Counted from the stretch's first letter, positions 42,601 to 53,239 are shown. The stretch is DNA of 64,000 nt from Pseudomonas cichorii (GCF_003700275.1 NZ_RBRE01000003.1:1-64000); one strand, 5' to 3'. The notes: generated by a model from the letters alone, not told the origin. Made by a program: numbers and translations.

Positions 42601-42647
42601 GGGCATTTTAGCGACAGGTACGAAGTCGATATTTCTTCAATGCGACA
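42601..42647 (-). promoter_or_regulatory. ArgR-type sites upstream of aotJ
   Basis: On the minus strand TGTCGC-ATTGAAGA-AA (42647-42632) fits the ArgR half-site fully; a second TGTCGC at 42616-42611, 31 bases on, lacks the AA. This placing fits ArgR control of the aot operon, as known in P. aeruginosa. Confidence 0.5.
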
Positions 42648-43044
42648 ACTAGTTACAGATGCACCGAGAAACCCTCAAAACCCCATTGACAGACAGAAAA
42701 CTTCATGATTCTGAAAATCAGAAAAAGCAGTTAATGCAGCAAAAAGCGCGCCCATTATTGGCAAAGCCTTCTAATACGGCAAGTCCAGCATTGTAAACAC
42801 GGACGAAGCGCTGAGAAACGCACCACATTCCTACAAAAAATCATCATGACGTCCTACAAAGAAGCAGGCTCGATAACCCATGGGTGAACGGGTAACACTT
42901 CGATATATATCCTTTTTGCGGCGGCCCGCCGTAAAGACGGAGCCGGTAGTCGCACTACCGGATAATCTGGATATGCCCAACTGCACGCGCCTGTTCCTTG
43001 TTGATCCCTGCCGCTTTCGCGAATGAATTCGCTCCTGCTGGCCC
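42648..43044. other. Hairpin-rich spacer between aotJ and acsA, with a REP copy
   Basis: No gene supported. It contains TTCTGA-AAA-TCAGAA at 42709, a GC-rich GGCGG/CCGCC dyad near 42920, a perfect 8-bp stem CCGGTAGT-CGC-ACTACCGG at 42943-42961, and a REP-like unit at 43013-43036 (TTCGCGAATGAATTCGCTCC) of the same type as that beside ribH. Open frames across it lack start signals. Confidence 0.55.
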
Positions 43045-43090
43045 AAAACCAGAAACGCCCCGTCCGGCGTTGACCGGACGGGGCGTTTCT
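43045..43090 (-). terminator. Terminator of acsA
   Basis: AGAAACGCCCCGTCCGG (43051-43067) and its exact complement (43074-43090) enclose a 6-base loop; the minus strand continues GGTTTTGG. A 17-bp perfect stem 15 bases past the acsA stop. Confidence 0.85.
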
Positions 43091-43105
43091 CATCGCATCA
43101 AGGAA

Positions 43106-45061
43106 TCAGGCAGCGCTCATCGTCTTGTGGGTATCGACCAGATGCTGAACCACACCCGGATCTGCCAGCGTCGAAATATCGCCCAACGAATCGTATTCGC
43201 CCGTCGCAATCTTGCGCAGAATACGACGCATGATCTTGCCCGAACGAGTTTTCGGCAGCCCTGGCGCCCACTGAATGAAATCAGGCGAAGCGATCGGACC
43301 AATCTCCTTGCGCACCCAGTTGCGCAACTCGATACGCAAGGCTTCGTCCGGCACCTCACCCGCATTCAAAGTGACATAGACATAAATGCCCTGCCCCTTC
43401 AGATCATGCGGCACACCCACCACAGCAGCCTCGGCGACTTTCGGGTGCGCAACCATCGCACTCTCGATCTCGGCTGTACCCATACGGTGGCCTGAAACGT
43501 TGAGCACATCGTCCACACGTCCGGTAATCCAGTAGTAACCGTCCTCATCGCGACGAGCCCCGTCACCGGTGAAATACATGCCACGGAAAGTCTTGAAGTA
43601 GGTATCGACGAAACGGTCATGGTCGCCATACAGCGAACGGGACTGGCCCGGCCAGGAATCCAGAATCACCAGATTGCCTTCCGCCGCACCTTCGATCAGG
43701 TTACCCAGGTTATCCACCAGCGCCGGGATCACACCAAAGAACGGACGGGTCGCCGAGCCGGGTTTCAGGGCCGTTGCACCAGGCAGCGGGCTGATCAGGA
43801 TGCCACCAGTTTCGGTCTGCCACCAGGTATCGACAATCGGGCAGTTTTTCTTGCCCACTGTGTCGTAGTACCAGCCCCAGGCCTCAGGGTTGATCGGCTC
43901 ACCGACCGAACCCAGCAGACGCAGGCTCGAACCGTCGGCGCCTTCCACCGACTTGGTACCTTCGGCCATCATGGCGCGAATCGCGGTCGGGGCGGTGTAG
44001 AGAATATTGACCTTGTGCTTGTCGACGATCTTCGACACACGAGTGATGTCCGGATAGTTCGGCACACCCTCGAACAGCAACGTGGTCGCGCCATTGGCCA
44101 GCGGGCCGTAGACGATATAGCTGTGACCCGTGACCCAGCCCACATCCGCCGTACACCAGTAGACTTCGCCCGGCTTGTAGTCGAACACGCGCTCATGGGT
44201 CAACGCGGCATACAGCAAGTAGCCGGCAGTGGTGTGCAACACGCCCTTGGGTTTGCCGGTCGAGCCGGAGGTATAAAGGATGAACAGCGACTCTTCGGCG
44301 CCCATTTCTTTCGGCGCGCAGGTGCTCGATGCCACTTCCAGCAGAGCGTGATACCAGATGTCGCGGTGACGGTTCCACTCGATCTCGCCGCCGGTGCGCT
44401 TGCAAACGATGACCTTCTGCACGCTGCTGGTTTCAGGGTTGGTCAACGCCCGGTCGACGTTGGCCTTGAGTGCAGTCTTCTTGCCGCCGCGCAGACCTTC
44501 GTCGGCAGTGATCACCACTTTGGAGCTGCAGTCGATAATCCGGCCAGCCAGAGCCTCAGGCGAGAAACCGCCGAACACCACCGAGTGAATCGCACCGATC
44601 CGGGCGCACGCCAGCATGGCGACCACAGCCTCAGGGATCATGGGCATATAAATAGTGACGACATCGCCGCGGTGTACATCCTGGCCGCGCAAGGCGTTGG
44701 CGAACTTGCAGACTTCGGCATGCAACTCGCGGTAGGTAATTTCACGATGTTCGGAAGGATCGTCGCCTTCCCAGATGATTGCGATGCTGTCGCCGCGCTC
44801 TTCCAGATGGCGATCCAGGCAGTTGTAGGCAACGTTCAGGGTGCCGTCGGCAAACCATTTGATATCGACACGGTGATCGTCGAAAGAGGTCTGTTTGACG
44901 TGGGTAAAGGGTTTGATCCAATCGAGGCGCTGCGCCTGCTCGCGCCAGAAACCATCCGGGTTGACTACCGACTGCTGGTACATGGCCTTGTAGGTCGCCT
45001 CATCGGTCAGCGTATTGGCTGCGACTTCGGGGCGCACGGGGTACAGAGAAGCTGCACTCAT
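43106..45061 (-). CDS. acsA: Acetyl-CoA synthetase
   Basis: Protein of 651 residues, AMP-forming. P-loop-like [16 protein letters not shown], the acyl pocket around [10 protein letters not shown], hinge [14 protein letters not shown], and the C-terminal [14 protein letters not shown] whose Lys is acetylated by Pat and freed by CobB in many bacteria. It activates acetate to acetyl-CoA. acsA beside aotJ matches P. aeruginosa PA0887-PA0888. The upstream spacer presumably binds its regulator, which I cannot mark. Confidence 0.97.
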   Translation of the reverse strand: MSAASLYPVRPEVAANTLTDEATYKAMYQQSVVNPDGFWREQAQRLDWIKPFTHVKQTSFDDHRVDIKWFADGTLNVAYNCLDRHLEERGDSIAIIWEGDDPSEHREITYRELHAEVCKFANALRGQDVHRGDVVTIYMPMIPEAVVAMLACARIGAIHSVVFGGFSPEALAGRIIDCSSKVVITADEGLRGGKKTALKANVDRALTNPETSSVQKVIVCKRTGGEIEWNRHRDIWYHALLEVASSTCAPKEMGAEESLFILYTSGSTGKPKGVLHTTAGYLLYAALTHERVFDYKPGEVYWCTADVGWVTGHSYIVYGPLANGATTLLFEGVPNYPDITRVSKIVDKHKVNILYTAPTAIRAMMAEGTKSVEGADGSSLRLLGSVGEPINPEAWGWYYDTVGKKNCPIVDTWWQTETGGILISPLPGATALKPGSATRPFFGVIPALVDNLGNLIEGAAEGNLVILDSWPGQSRSLYGDHDRFVDTYFKTFRGMYFTGDGARRDEDGYYWITGRVDDVLNVSGHRMGTAEIESAMVAHPKVAEAAVVGVPHDLKGQGIYVYVTLNAGEVPDEALRIELRNWVRKEIGPIASPDFIQWAPGLPKTRSGKIMRRILRKIATGEYDSLGDISTLADPGVVQHLVDTHKTMSAA

Positions 45062-45409
45062 CTTGGATACCTCGGTGGAATAGTTGTTGTTTTATGACTC
45101 TGTTGTATCCCGCCACATCCCGTGGGGCCATTCGACGATGGTCTTACCGCCTGCCCCCGTGATCCCCCGGCGCGCCAGGCAGACAACCCGAAGCAGAAAG
45201 TTCATTGTCGATTATTACCGTTTCGATAAAAGCCATTATCAAAACACTTCCTGTATAACGCCCTGCAAGAGGCATAGAATCAGCTCCGCCAACAAGGCAA
45301 CCAACTAACAGCCCCCACGCTGGTTTATCGAACACAACTCAATGCTCGCCCGCACATCACCTCAAAAGGCCGATGTGTCCCCGCTCGAATTCAAGAAGGT
45401 AATTAGCAC
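45062..45409. other. Divergent promoter region of acsA and the DUF2790 gene
   Basis: 348 bases without a supported gene. One weak dyad, GATAA-N6-TTATC near 45225, is the only symmetric element I see. It should hold both promoters. Confidence 0.4.
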
Positions 45410-45676
45410 ATGAACGTTTCAATGCTGGTTCTGGCACTTTGCGGCTTCAGTACTCTGGCCATGGCCGAAGAATCGCAGACAAAAACAGCAGCGCAGCCCG
45501 TACCGGTGGAGCAATACAGCTACGACACGCATCCCGACATTGCCCGGGTTCTGTCTGTAAGCAAGACGCCAGACGTCTGCAGGGTCGTCCCGGCACGCAT
45601 GCGCTATGAGGACTCGCAGGGACAACAGCACATCATGAGTTACCTGGTCATGGGCAACGGCTGCAATAACGGCTGA
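45410..45676 (+). CDS. DUF2790 family exported protein
   Basis: Protein of 88 residues: signal peptide to about residue 20 (SMLVLALCGFSTLAMA), then a short linker and the DUF2790 domain with YDTHPDIARVLSV, CRVVPARMRYEDSQG and YLVMGNGC. The two Cys probably form a disulfide in the periplasm. The family occurs in many copies in pseudomonads; its role is unknown. The start is ATG, with AGAAGG about 15 bases ahead, somewhat far. Confidence 0.85.
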   Translation: MNVSMLVLALCGFSTLAMAEESQTKTAAQPVPVEQYSYDTHPDIARVLSVSKTPDVCRVVPARMRYEDSQGQQHIMSYLVMGNGCNNG

Positions 45677-45985
45677 ACAACTTTCCATGCACCGACTGTA
45701 CGTCGGAGTTATTTCAACACTGACGTACAGCCTGAACTTTCAGCCCACACCCATAATATTAAATCTTGCATCCCGAACATTTAATCAGTCCATGAAAAAT
45801 CAATAACCGAATACTTTCATGCCCAGCAAAAATCGCCATCGATATCCACATTGCATGGCAAATCCGGCCGGCCTGAAAAATGCCTGGCCTACCCTAAACC
45901 GAAAGAAATAGTCCAATAACTGTACGCCAAGACGCGCCCGATCAGGCTACCCTGTAAAAAAACAATAACTCCCCAGGGAGGTAGC
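45677..45985. other. Upstream region of phhA
   Basis: 309 bases, no gene seen. The end holds AGGGAGG seven bases before the phhA start. I looked for a TGTAAA-type PhhR dyad and found only a half (CTGTAAA at 45952), so PhhR control cannot be shown. Confidence 0.4.
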
Positions 45986-46789
45986 ATGAGCCAGACGCAA
46001 TACGTGGCCCGTGAACCCGATGCCACAGGCTTCATCGATTATCAGCCTGCCGAACACGCAGTCTGGAACACGCTGATCACCCGTCAGATAGAGGTGATTC
46101 AAGACCGTGCCTGCCAGGAATATCTGGACGGCATCGAACAGTTGAACCTGCCCCACGACCGTATCCCGCAACTGGGCGAAATCAACAAGGTACTGGGCGC
46201 GACCACCGGCTGGCAGGTGGAGCGGGTTCCGGCGCTGATTCCGTTCCAGACCTTCTTCGAGCTACTGGCCAGCAAGCGCTTTCCGGTGGCCACCTTCATT
46301 CGCAGCGCAGAAGAACTCGACTACCTGCAAGAGCCGGATATCTTCCATGAAATCTTCGGCCACTGCCCGTTGCTGACCAATCCATGGTTTGCCGAATTCA
46401 CCCATACCTACGGCAAGCTGGGCCTGAGCGCGAGCAAGGAACAGCGGGTCTATCTGGCGCGCCTGTACTGGATGACCATCGAGTTCGGCCTGGTGGATAC
46501 TGCGCAAGGACGCAGGATATACGGCGGCGGTATTCTCTCTTCGCCCAAAGAAGCGGTGTACAGCCTGTCACCGGCACCGGAACATCAGCTTTTCGATCCA
46601 CTTGAAGCGATGCGCACGCCCTATCGCATCGATATCCTGCAACCCGTCTATTTCGTGTTGCCCAGCCTCAAGCGCCTGTTCGATCTCGCCCATGAAGACA
46701 TCATGAGCCTGGTCAGTCAGGCCACGCAGCTGGGTCTGCATCCCCCTAAATTCGAGCCACGGCCGCCTACCCGAAACCACGCGGCCTGA
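45986..46789 (+). CDS. phhA: Phenylalanine 4-monooxygenase
   Basis: Protein of 267 residues, the bacterial single-domain form. The iron ligands lie in [13 protein letters not shown] (two His) with Glu in MTIEFGLV; the pterin site is around [18 protein letters not shown]. It makes tyrosine from phenylalanine with tetrahydrobiopterin-like cofactor and oxygen. First gene of phhABC with a strong AGGGAGG; phhB follows after 14 bases. Confidence 0.97.
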   Translation: MSQTQYVAREPDATGFIDYQPAEHAVWNTLITRQIEVIQDRACQEYLDGIEQLNLPHDRIPQLGEINKVLGATTGWQVERVPALIPFQTFFELLASKRFPVATFIRSAEELDYLQEPDIFHEIFGHCPLLTNPWFAEFTHTYGKLGLSASKEQRVYLARLYWMTIEFGLVDTAQGRRIYGGGILSSPKEAVYSLSPAPEHQLFDPLEAMRTPYRIDILQPVYFVLPSLKRLFDLAHEDIMSLVSQATQLGLHPPKFEPRPPTRNHAA

Positions 46790-46803
46790 ACAGGAGTCCT
46801 GGC

Positions 46804-47160
46804 ATGTCATCTCTCAATCAAGCCCATTGCGAAGCCTGTCGCGCTGACGCCCCGCAGGTCAGCGAAGCCGAACTGGCCGATCTGATCAAACAGATCCCGG
46901 ACTGGAACATTGAAGTACGCGACAACGTGATGCAACTGGAGAAAGTCTTTCTCTTCAAGAATTTCAGATTCGCCCTGGCGTTTACCAATGCCGTCGGCGC
47001 CATTGCCGAGGCCGAAGGTCATCATCCGGGGCTGCTGACCGAATGGGGCAAGGTGACCGTGACCTGGTGGAGCCACTCGATCAAGGGCCTGCATCGCAAT
47101 GACTTCATCATGGCCGCGCGCACCGACCAGGTAGCCCTGGACGCCGAGGGCCGCAAGTGA
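46804..47160 (+). CDS. phhB: Pterin-4a-carbinolamine dehydratase
   Basis: Protein of 118 residues. The signature [33 protein letters not shown] in outline is present (EAEGHHPG and [11 protein letters not shown] seen), with the catalytic His pair. It regenerates the pterin cofactor used by PhhA. Its stop overlaps the phhC start by four bases. Confidence 0.97.
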   Translation: MSSLNQAHCEACRADAPQVSEAELADLIKQIPDWNIEVRDNVMQLEKVFLFKNFRFALAFTNAVGAIAEAEGHHPGLLTEWGKVTVTWWSHSIKGLHRNDFIMAARTDQVALDAEGRK

Positions 47161-48356
47161 TGCATTTCAAGGAGATTCAGCGGGTCCCGGATGATCCGAT
47201 CCTCGGCCTGATCGCGGCCTATGCCAGTGACAGCAACCCGGACAAGTTCGACCTTGGCGTGGGCGTCTACAAGGATGCCCAGGGCCTGACCACCATCCCG
47301 CGTGCCGTCAAGCTGGCCGAGCAACAACTGATCGAGCAGCAACTGACCAAGACCTACATCGGTGGGCATGGCGATGCGCGTTTCGGTGCCTTGCTGAGCG
47401 AGCTGGTCCTGGGCAGCGACTCGCCCGTGCTCAAAGCCGGACTGGCCGGCACCACCCAGACACCGGGCGGAACCGGAGCCTTGCGCCTGACTGCCGACTT
47501 CATTGCCGAATGCCTGCCGGGCAAGGGCATCTGGCTCAGCGATCCGACCTGGCCGATCCACGAAAGCATCTTCAACAAGGTTGGCCTCAAGGTCAGTCAC
47601 TACCCTTACGTGGGTAGCGACAATCGCCTGAACGTCGAAGCCATGCTGCATACTCTGGCGCAGATTCCCGAAGGCGATGTGGTACTGCTGCATGCCTGCT
47701 GCCACAACCCGACCGGTTTCGACCTGAGCCATGACGACTGGCGTCAGGTGCTGGAAATCGTGCGCAGCCGCCACCTGCTGCCGCTGATCGATTTTGCCTA
47801 CCAGGGCTTCGGTGACGGTCTTGAACAGGACGCCTGGGCCGTGCGCCTGTTTGCTGCCGAGCTGCCGGAATTGCTCATCACCAGTTCCTGCTCGAAAAAC
47901 TTCGGCCTGTACCGCGAACGCACCGGCGGGCTGATCGTCTGTGCGGACAACCCGGAAAAACTGCAGGATGTACGCAGCCAGCTCTCGGGCATCGCTCGCA
48001 ACCTGTGGTCCAACCCTCCAGATCATGGCGCAGCGGTGGTCGCGCAGATTCTGGGTGATCCCGAACTGAAAAACCTGTGGGCCGAAGAGGTCGAAGAGAT
48101 GCGCCAGCGTATCGCGCAACTTCGTAGCGGCCTGGTCGAAGCCCTGAAGCCATTGGGGTTGGGCGAGCGTTTTGCGCACATCGCCATGCAGCGCGGAATG
48201 TTTTCCTATACCGGGCTCAATAACGGACAGGTCGCACGCCTGCGCCACGAACACAGCGTTTATATGGTCAACGCCGGACGAGCCAATATTGCCGGTATCG
48301 ATGCAACGCGCCTCGCGCAACTGGCCCAGGCAATTGCAGCCGTGTGCAAGGAATGA
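47157..48356 (+). CDS. phhC: Aromatic amino acid aminotransferase
   Basis: Protein of 399 residues, class I aspartate/tyrosine aminotransferase (TyrB-like). [14 protein letters not shown] at the start, [14 protein letters not shown], the PLP lysine in [17 protein letters not shown], and Arg for the carboxylate in [10 protein letters not shown]. It moves the tyrosine made by PhhA into catabolism as hydroxyphenylpyruvate. Translational overlap with phhB supports an operon. Confidence 0.96.
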   Translation: MMHFKEIQRVPDDPILGLIAAYASDSNPDKFDLGVGVYKDAQGLTTIPRAVKLAEQQLIEQQLTKTYIGGHGDARFGALLSELVLGSDSPVLKAGLAGTTQTPGGTGALRLTADFIAECLPGKGIWLSDPTWPIHESIFNKVGLKVSHYPYVGSDNRLNVEAMLHTLAQIPEGDVVLLHACCHNPTGFDLSHDDWRQVLEIVRSRHLLPLIDFAYQGFGDGLEQDAWAVRLFAAELPELLITSSCSKNFGLYRERTGGLIVCADNPEKLQDVRSQLSGIARNLWSNPPDHGAAVVAQILGDPELKNLWAEEVEEMRQRIAQLRSGLVEALKPLGLGERFAHIAMQRGMFSYTGLNNGQVARLRHEHSVYMVNAGRANIAGIDATRLAQLAQAIAAVCKE

Positions 48357-48506
48357 AGGCCTTTGGCAGGACACTGAAAAGCCGTTTTTGTTTCACTCAC
48401 TGACCAGCGGATCGAAAAAATATCCGGATTGTCATTTTCAGTGCTGTATCCTGCAGAAGCTTTTTAAAGCACGGTTCAATCTGCAAACCCTTGTGAGGCG
48501 ACGACG

Positions 48507-48620
48507 ATGCATGAAATCCCAAACTTCCCCTTCCCAAGTCAACAGGAACCAAAGCAGTCTCCCCTGGCTCAACAGGAGCTTGGTCAAACTGCCGCAATGA
48601 AAGCAGCATCCTCGGCTGAA
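48507..48620 (+). CDS. Doubtful small ORF
   Basis: Possible protein of 37 residues, rich in Gln, Pro and Ser (MHEIPNFPFPSQQEPKQS...), with GTGAGGCG ten bases ahead. A second ATG four bases on opens another frame of 29 codons. I do not recognise either; the gap may instead hold an RNA. Confidence 0.25.
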
Positions 48621-48660
48621 ACCAGCCAGAAAGCCCGACGCAAAGACTGAAGGCGATTGT

Positions 48661-48709
48661 TTTCAGGCGTATCGAAAACCGGTTTGACCGCTTTTCAATA
48701 CGCCTGAAA
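48661..48709. repeat. Long inverted repeat between short ORFs
   Basis: TTTCAGGCGTAT (48661-48672) and ATACGCCTGAAA (48698-48709) form a 12-bp perfect stem around 25 bases. No T run follows on the plus strand, so it is not a plain terminator; it lies 23 bases before the ATG at 48733. Confidence 0.65.
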
Positions 48710-48732
48710 AACCAACCACGAAAAGCAGATTC

Positions 48733-48912
48733 ATGACCGATTTCACCGAACACCAGGCCAAGGCCCTGATTGGCGCTGCGGAAAAGATGATCAATATCTG
48801 GGAACGTCTGAGCCCGGAAAAACAGAGCGCCCTGCTCGCCCGTTTCGGTACCCAGGAAAATGCCCTGGCGGCCTTGATCACTACCCAGCTCGTGGCTTCA
48901 AGCAACGAGTAA
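48733..48912 (+). CDS. Small cytoplasmic protein of unknown function
   Basis: Protein of 59 residues, helical in outlook and without signal or membrane segment: MTDFTEHQAKALIGAAEKM at the start, LSPEKQSALLARFGTQENAL in the middle. Amino-acid balance and codon use look like a real Pseudomonas gene. Not recognised. No strong ribosome-binding site; the upstream stem-loop may matter for its translation. Confidence 0.55.
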   Translation: MTDFTEHQAKALIGAAEKMINIWERLSPEKQSALLARFGTQENALAALITTQLVASSNE

Positions 48913-49050
48913 GTCTCTGCCCTGCGCTTTAATTTCGTTTTATTCGCCTGTATCCGCCGCTGCATCGTTATCATGGCCACTTCGAGAGCTTGCTAAGGGT
49001 TTTGCCTGCGCCGGTTTCGTACGCCCTGCTCTCGCCCATCCGTCGCCAGA

Positions 49051-50277
49051 ATGGACCGCTACCTAATGCCCCAGATACAAAACGCCGCCCAGCAACCGCC
49101 TTTGATGGTGACGTTGCAGGTCGTGTCTATCGTGCTTTTCACCTTTATCGGCTACCTGAACATCGGTATCCCGCTCGCCGTACTGCCAGGCTATGTGCAT
49201 ACCGATCTGGGCTTTGGCGCAGTAGCCGCCGGGCTGGTGATCAGCGTGCAATATCTGGCGACGCTGGTCAGCCGGCCATGGGCGGGTCGCATCATCGATA
49301 ACCTGGGCAGCAAGAAAGCAGTGCAATACGGCCTGACCGGATGCGGGCTCAGCGGGGTCTTCATGTTGCTGCCCCTCGCCATGCCCGGCTGGCCGGTGGC
49401 AAGTCTGGTCAGCCTGTTCCTTGGCCGCATTCTATTGGGCAGCGCGGAAAGTCTTGTGGGCTCCGGCTCGATTGGCTGGGGCATCGGCCGGGTTGGCGCA
49501 CATAACACCGCCAAGGTGATTTCCTGGAATGGCATCGCCAGCTATGGCGCGCTGGCAATCGGCGCGCCTCTGGGCGTGTGGCTGGTCAAGTCGCTTGGGC
49601 TGTGGACCATGGGAGTCAGCATCATGCTGCTGTCCACACTCGGGCTGCTGCTGACCCTGAAGAAACAGGCTGCGCCTATCGTGCATGGCGAACGCCTGCC
49701 CTTCAGTCATGTGCTGAAACTGGTTTTCCCCCATGGCATGGGCCTGGCGCTGGGTGCCATCGGCTTCGGCACCATCGCGACATTCATCACCCTGTATTAC
49801 GCCAGTAACAACTGGGCCAATGCGGTCTGGGCCCTGAGCCTGTTCGGCGCCTGCTTCATCATTGCGCGGCTGCTGTTCGGCAACCTCATCAATCGCCTGG
49901 GCGGATTCCGCGTGGCGATTGCCTGCCTGTCAGTAGAGAGCCTGGGGCTGTTGCTGCTGTGGATCGCACCGACTCCCGACCTTGCCCTGGCCGGAGCTGC
50001 CTTGAGCGGCTTTGGTTTCTCGCTGGTTTTCCCGGCACTGGGCGTCGAAGCGGTGAATCTGGTCCCGGCTGCCAGTCGCGGTGCGGCGGTGGGCGCCTAT
50101 TCATTGTTCGTCGACCTGTCGCTGGGCATCACCGGCCCGTTGGCAGGCGCGATTGCGGCCGGGTTCGGTTTTGTCTCGATCTTTCTGTTCGCCGCGCTGG
50201 CATCCCTGAGCGGGCTGGCCCTGAGTGTCTATCTGTATAAACAGGCGCAGGTATTACGGGAACAGAAGAGCCCGTGA
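49051..50277 (+). CDS. MFS transporter, YhhS/YfcJ-like
   Basis: Protein of 408 residues with twelve predicted membrane helices. The MFS loop between helices 2 and 3 reads [16 protein letters not shown] (D-x-x-G-x-(K/R) pattern), matched in the second half by [16 protein letters not shown]. It agrees best with the YhhS/YfcJ group of drug or sugar exporters; substrate unknown. ATG at 49066 is an equally possible start, since neither has a clear ribosome-binding site. Confidence 0.85.
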   Translation: MDRYLMPQIQNAAQQPPLMVTLQVVSIVLFTFIGYLNIGIPLAVLPGYVHTDLGFGAVAAGLVISVQYLATLVSRPWAGRIIDNLGSKKAVQYGLTGCGLSGVFMLLPLAMPGWPVASLVSLFLGRILLGSAESLVGSGSIGWGIGRVGAHNTAKVISWNGIASYGALAIGAPLGVWLVKSLGLWTMGVSIMLLSTLGLLLTLKKQAAPIVHGERLPFSHVLKLVFPHGMGLALGAIGFGTIATFITLYYASNNWANAVWALSLFGACFIIARLLFGNLINRLGGFRVAIACLSVESLGLLLLWIAPTPDLALAGAALSGFGFSLVFPALGVEAVNLVPAASRGAAVGAYSLFVDLSLGITGPLAGAIAAGFGFVSIFLFAALASLSGLALSVYLYKQAQVLREQKSP

Positions 50278-50284
50278 AGGCCGG

Positions 50285-50698
50285 TCAGTAATCCACCTTG
50301 CCGCGCCCGGCCTTGATCGAGCCACGCTTGCTCTTGGACTCCAGACGACGGGTCCTGGAACCCAGCGTCGGCTTGGTCGGGCGCCGCTTCTTTTCAACCT
50401 TGGCAGAGTTGACGATCAGTTCGCTCAAGCGCAACAACGCATCGGCACGATTCTGTTCCTGGGTGCGGTACTGCTGCGCCTTGATCACAATCACGCCATC
50501 GCCGGTAATGCGGCTGTCACGCAACGCCAGCAACCGCTCCTTGTAGAACGGCGGCAATGACGAAGCGTTGATATCGAAACGCAAATGCACCGCACTGGAA
50601 ACCTTGTTGACGTTCTGTCCACCCGCGCCTTGCGCGCGAATGGCGGTCAACTCGATTTCGGTGTCCGGTAGATGGACGTTGTTGGAGATGATTAACAT
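50285..50698 (-). CDS. arfB: Alternative ribosome-rescue factor B (peptidyl-tRNA hydrolase)
   Basis: Protein of 137 residues. GGQ motif in [20 protein letters not shown], as in class I release factors but without codon-recognition domains, and a basic C-terminal tail ([20 protein letters not shown]) that enters the mRNA channel of stalled ribosomes. It frees peptides from non-stop complexes. Convergent with the MFS gene, seven bases apart. Confidence 0.95.
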   Translation of the reverse strand: MLIISNNVHLPDTEIELTAIRAQGAGGQNVNKVSSAVHLRFDINASSLPPFYKERLLALRDSRITGDGVIVIKAQQYRTQEQNRADALLRLSELIVNSAKVEKKRRPTKPTLGSRTRRLESKSKRGSIKAGRGKVDY

Positions 50699-50973
50699 TG
50701 AGTTCTCAGGGCAATTGCAGAGAGCATCTTACTCGCGATTAAAAAATCACTTAACCCCTCTCTTCCAAGGCGGCTGCCGGCAACATTGATCACGCTCGAT
50801 ACGCAAAGGCCAGCCACTGATCAATCCGGTTCATGACCTTATGCAACCAGACAGCTTATTCAGGTTGAGGGCGGCCTTTACCATGCAGGCTTTTCTGGAT
50901 CCCGAGCAATCGATGTATGCTGCCGGGGCCGGGCGACATGTCAGCGGATGACTCATAAACAAGAGAGACACAG

Positions 50974-51882
50974 ATGATCAGGGATTTCGCGCTGCGCGAC
51001 TATTTCAGCGGCCTGCTGGCCTTCATGGCCGTCGCCCGGGAGCGCAGCTTCACCCGTGGCGCGGCACAGCTGGGCCTGTCGCAATCTGCGGTCAGCCATG
51101 CCGTTCGCGGCCTGGAAACCTCACTGGGCGTCCGGCTGCTGGCACGCAATACCCGCAGCGTGACCCCGACCGAAGCCGGTGAGCGACTGCTGAAAAACAT
51201 CACTCCGCAGTTCGAGGAGATCGACGCAGAACTGTCCTCGCTCCAGGACCTGCGCGACTCGCCCACCGGCACGATACGCATCACGGCCTCCAACCATGCC
51301 ATTCGTGGCGTGCTTTCGCCGAAACTGAAGAAGTTTCTACCCAGGTACCCCGGGATCAAGGTTGAGCTGTTCTCCGAAAACCAGATCGTCGACATCGCCG
51401 CGCAACGCTATGACGCCGGCGTTCGCCTGGGTGAACAGCTCGATCAGGACATGATTGCGGTGCGCATCAGTCCCGATGTCCGCTTTACCGTAGTGGGCAC
51501 CAAGACTTACTTCGCCAAATACCCAATACCTCAAACTCCCGGCGACCTGATCAGTCACAACTGCATCAATATTCGCTTCTCCACCCATGGCGGCCTGTGG
51601 CCCTGGGAATTCGAGCGCGATGGCAACCAGCTCAACGTGCGGGTTGATGGCCAGCTTATCTACAACAATATCTACGAAGTACTCGATGCCGCGATTGCCG
51701 GCCTTGGCCTGGCGTATGTCCCTGAAGACCTGGCCAATGCCTATATTCGCTCCGGGCACTTCATTCAGTGCCTGCAAGACTGGTGTCCGCTGTGGTCAGG
51801 GTTTCATCTGTACTACCCGAGCCGCAGACAGCCTTCAGGCGCAATGTCGCTGCTGATTGCCGCGCTGCGTCACGAGGAGTAG
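50974..51882 (+). CDS. LysR-family transcriptional regulator
   Basis: Protein of 302 residues. DNA-binding part: FMAVARERSFTRGAAQLGLS and QSAVSHAVRGLETSLGVRLL. Effector domain typical of the group that includes many Pseudomonas AaeR/CrgA-like proteins. It is a close relative of the LysR protein at 53240 (shared VARERSFTR, LGVRLL, TEAGERLL, GLAYVPEDLA/M). AGAGAGAC precedes the ATG. Convergent with the XdhC-like gene, six bases apart. Confidence 0.9.
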   Translation: MIRDFALRDYFSGLLAFMAVARERSFTRGAAQLGLSQSAVSHAVRGLETSLGVRLLARNTRSVTPTEAGERLLKNITPQFEEIDAELSSLQDLRDSPTGTIRITASNHAIRGVLSPKLKKFLPRYPGIKVELFSENQIVDIAAQRYDAGVRLGEQLDQDMIAVRISPDVRFTVVGTKTYFAKYPIPQTPGDLISHNCINIRFSTHGGLWPWEFERDGNQLNVRVDGQLIYNNIYEVLDAAIAGLGLAYVPEDLANAYIRSGHFIQCLQDWCPLWSGFHLYYPSRRQPSGAMSLLIAALRHEE

Positions 51883-51888
51883 CACGGT

Positions 51889-52941
51889 TCAGGAAGAAAC
51901 CGCGCCAACAGGGTACGCAACGGATTCGTCATCCGGCACTTCCTGGCGCTGTTTGGCGATGGCGACCGAATACTCACGGGGCAGCGGAACGTTGTTCTTG
52001 GCGGCAAGAATTTCGGCCATGACGCTGACCGCAATTTCTGCGGGAGTCTTGCTGCCGATATAGACGCCGATGGGGCCGCGCAGGCGCTGCAAGGATGCTT
52101 CTGTCTCGCCGAAATGGGTTATCAGCCGTTCCCGGCGACTCTGGTTGTTGCGCCGCGAGCCGATGGCTCCGATATAGAACGCCTGGCTTTTCAGGGCTTC
52201 CAGCAGCGCAAGATCGTCCAGTTTGGGGTCGTGGCTCAGCGCGACAATGCAGGTACGCAGATCAGGCCTCAAAGCCGCCACCACATCGTCGGGCATGCCG
52301 CTGCTCTTCTCCACACCCGCGACCGCCCAGGTGTCCATGTACTCGATGCGCGGATCGCACACGGTCACCTTGAATCCATTGAACAGTGCCATGGTGGAAA
52401 CATACTCGGCCAGGGCTCCGGCGCCGATCAGCAGCATGCGATAGCCGGGGCCCAGAGTGTTGACCAGGCAATCGCCGTCGAACCTGAGTTCTTCGGGGAT
52501 CGGTGTCGTCTCCAGGCTTGCGTGACCATCGGCCAGGTTCACACTGCGCCGCACCAGAGAACCTTGCTCAAGGCTGGCAACCAGTTGCTGCAGGGTTTGC
52601 AGCACCGGGTTGAACTCCAGGACCAGTTCCAGAGTGCCGCCACACGGCAGCCCGAAACGGTGGGCTTCATCAGCGCTGACACCATAGCGCACCACCTCGG
52701 GCGGCATCTGCGGAATGCTGCCGGCACCGTAGGCCGTGGTGTAGCGATGGATCAGATCATCCTCGATGCACCCGCCCGAGACGCTGCCCACCGCCCGGCC
52801 ATCGTCCCGCAGGACCATCATCGAGCCTACCGGCCGTGGCGATGAACCCCAGGTTCGTACCACCGTCGCAAGCAGGATCTGCCGACCACCGGCAAGCCAG
52901 TCACAGGCAGTGCGCAGCACCAGCGCATCAATGCTCTCCAT
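51889..52941 (-). CDS. XdhC-family protein
   Basis: Protein of 350 residues. N-terminal XdhC/CoxI domain (LATVVRTWGSSPRPVGSMM, GSVSGGCIEDDLI) and a C-terminal Rossmann part (MLLIGAGALAEYVSTMALFN, ALSHDPKLDDLALLEAL, YIGAIGSRRNNQSR). XdhC proteins bind molybdenum cofactor, help its sulfuration and insert it into xanthine dehydrogenase-type enzymes. No molybdenum hydroxylase is in the window, so its client lies elsewhere. GGACG supports the ATG at 52941. Confidence 0.88.
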   Translation of the reverse strand: MESIDALVLRTACDWLAGGRQILLATVVRTWGSSPRPVGSMMVLRDDGRAVGSVSGGCIEDDLIHRYTTAYGAGSIPQMPPEVVRYGVSADEAHRFGLPCGGTLELVLEFNPVLQTLQQLVASLEQGSLVRRSVNLADGHASLETTPIPEELRFDGDCLVNTLGPGYRMLLIGAGALAEYVSTMALFNGFKVTVCDPRIEYMDTWAVAGVEKSSGMPDDVVAALRPDLRTCIVALSHDPKLDDLALLEALKSQAFYIGAIGSRRNNQSRRERLITHFGETEASLQRLRGPIGVYIGSKTPAEIAVSVMAEILAAKNNVPLPREYSVAIAKQRQEVPDDESVAYPVGAVSS

Positions 52942-53239
52942 GATCAACGTCCTGTCTGTTCACGATGCAATGAAAAGCCTGGGCCATGGGTTTGCTCACG
53001 GGGGGTCGGGAGTGCAAGGAAATACACAAGGAAGAATAGAAGCGGAATCAATGCTCTGCCCTTTTCGGGACATCCTTCATTAAAGAGCCCGAATGGCTGC
53101 AGGGAAAGACCGTAATGACGAATATAGTCATGAGCCATATCGATCAATCGCAGCGCACACCGCCAATCGGCTTCAGGCTTGCTGCGGCAGTGTTTGGCTC
53201 TTGATACAGTTGCCCCCCGCCCATGCAGAGAGTCGATGA

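Noticed and set aside
42831..43093. Two minus-strand ORFs (71 and 79 codons) between aotJ and acsA
   Set aside because: They cross hairpins, a REP unit and the acsA terminator; no ribosome-binding site.
43619..45097. 492-codon open frame opposite acsA
   Set aside because: Antisense shadow; acsA is unmistakable on the other strand.
48172..48600. 142-codon ORF starting inside phhC
   Set aside because: The first third is an out-of-frame shadow of phhC; only its last 29 codons are outside, without support.
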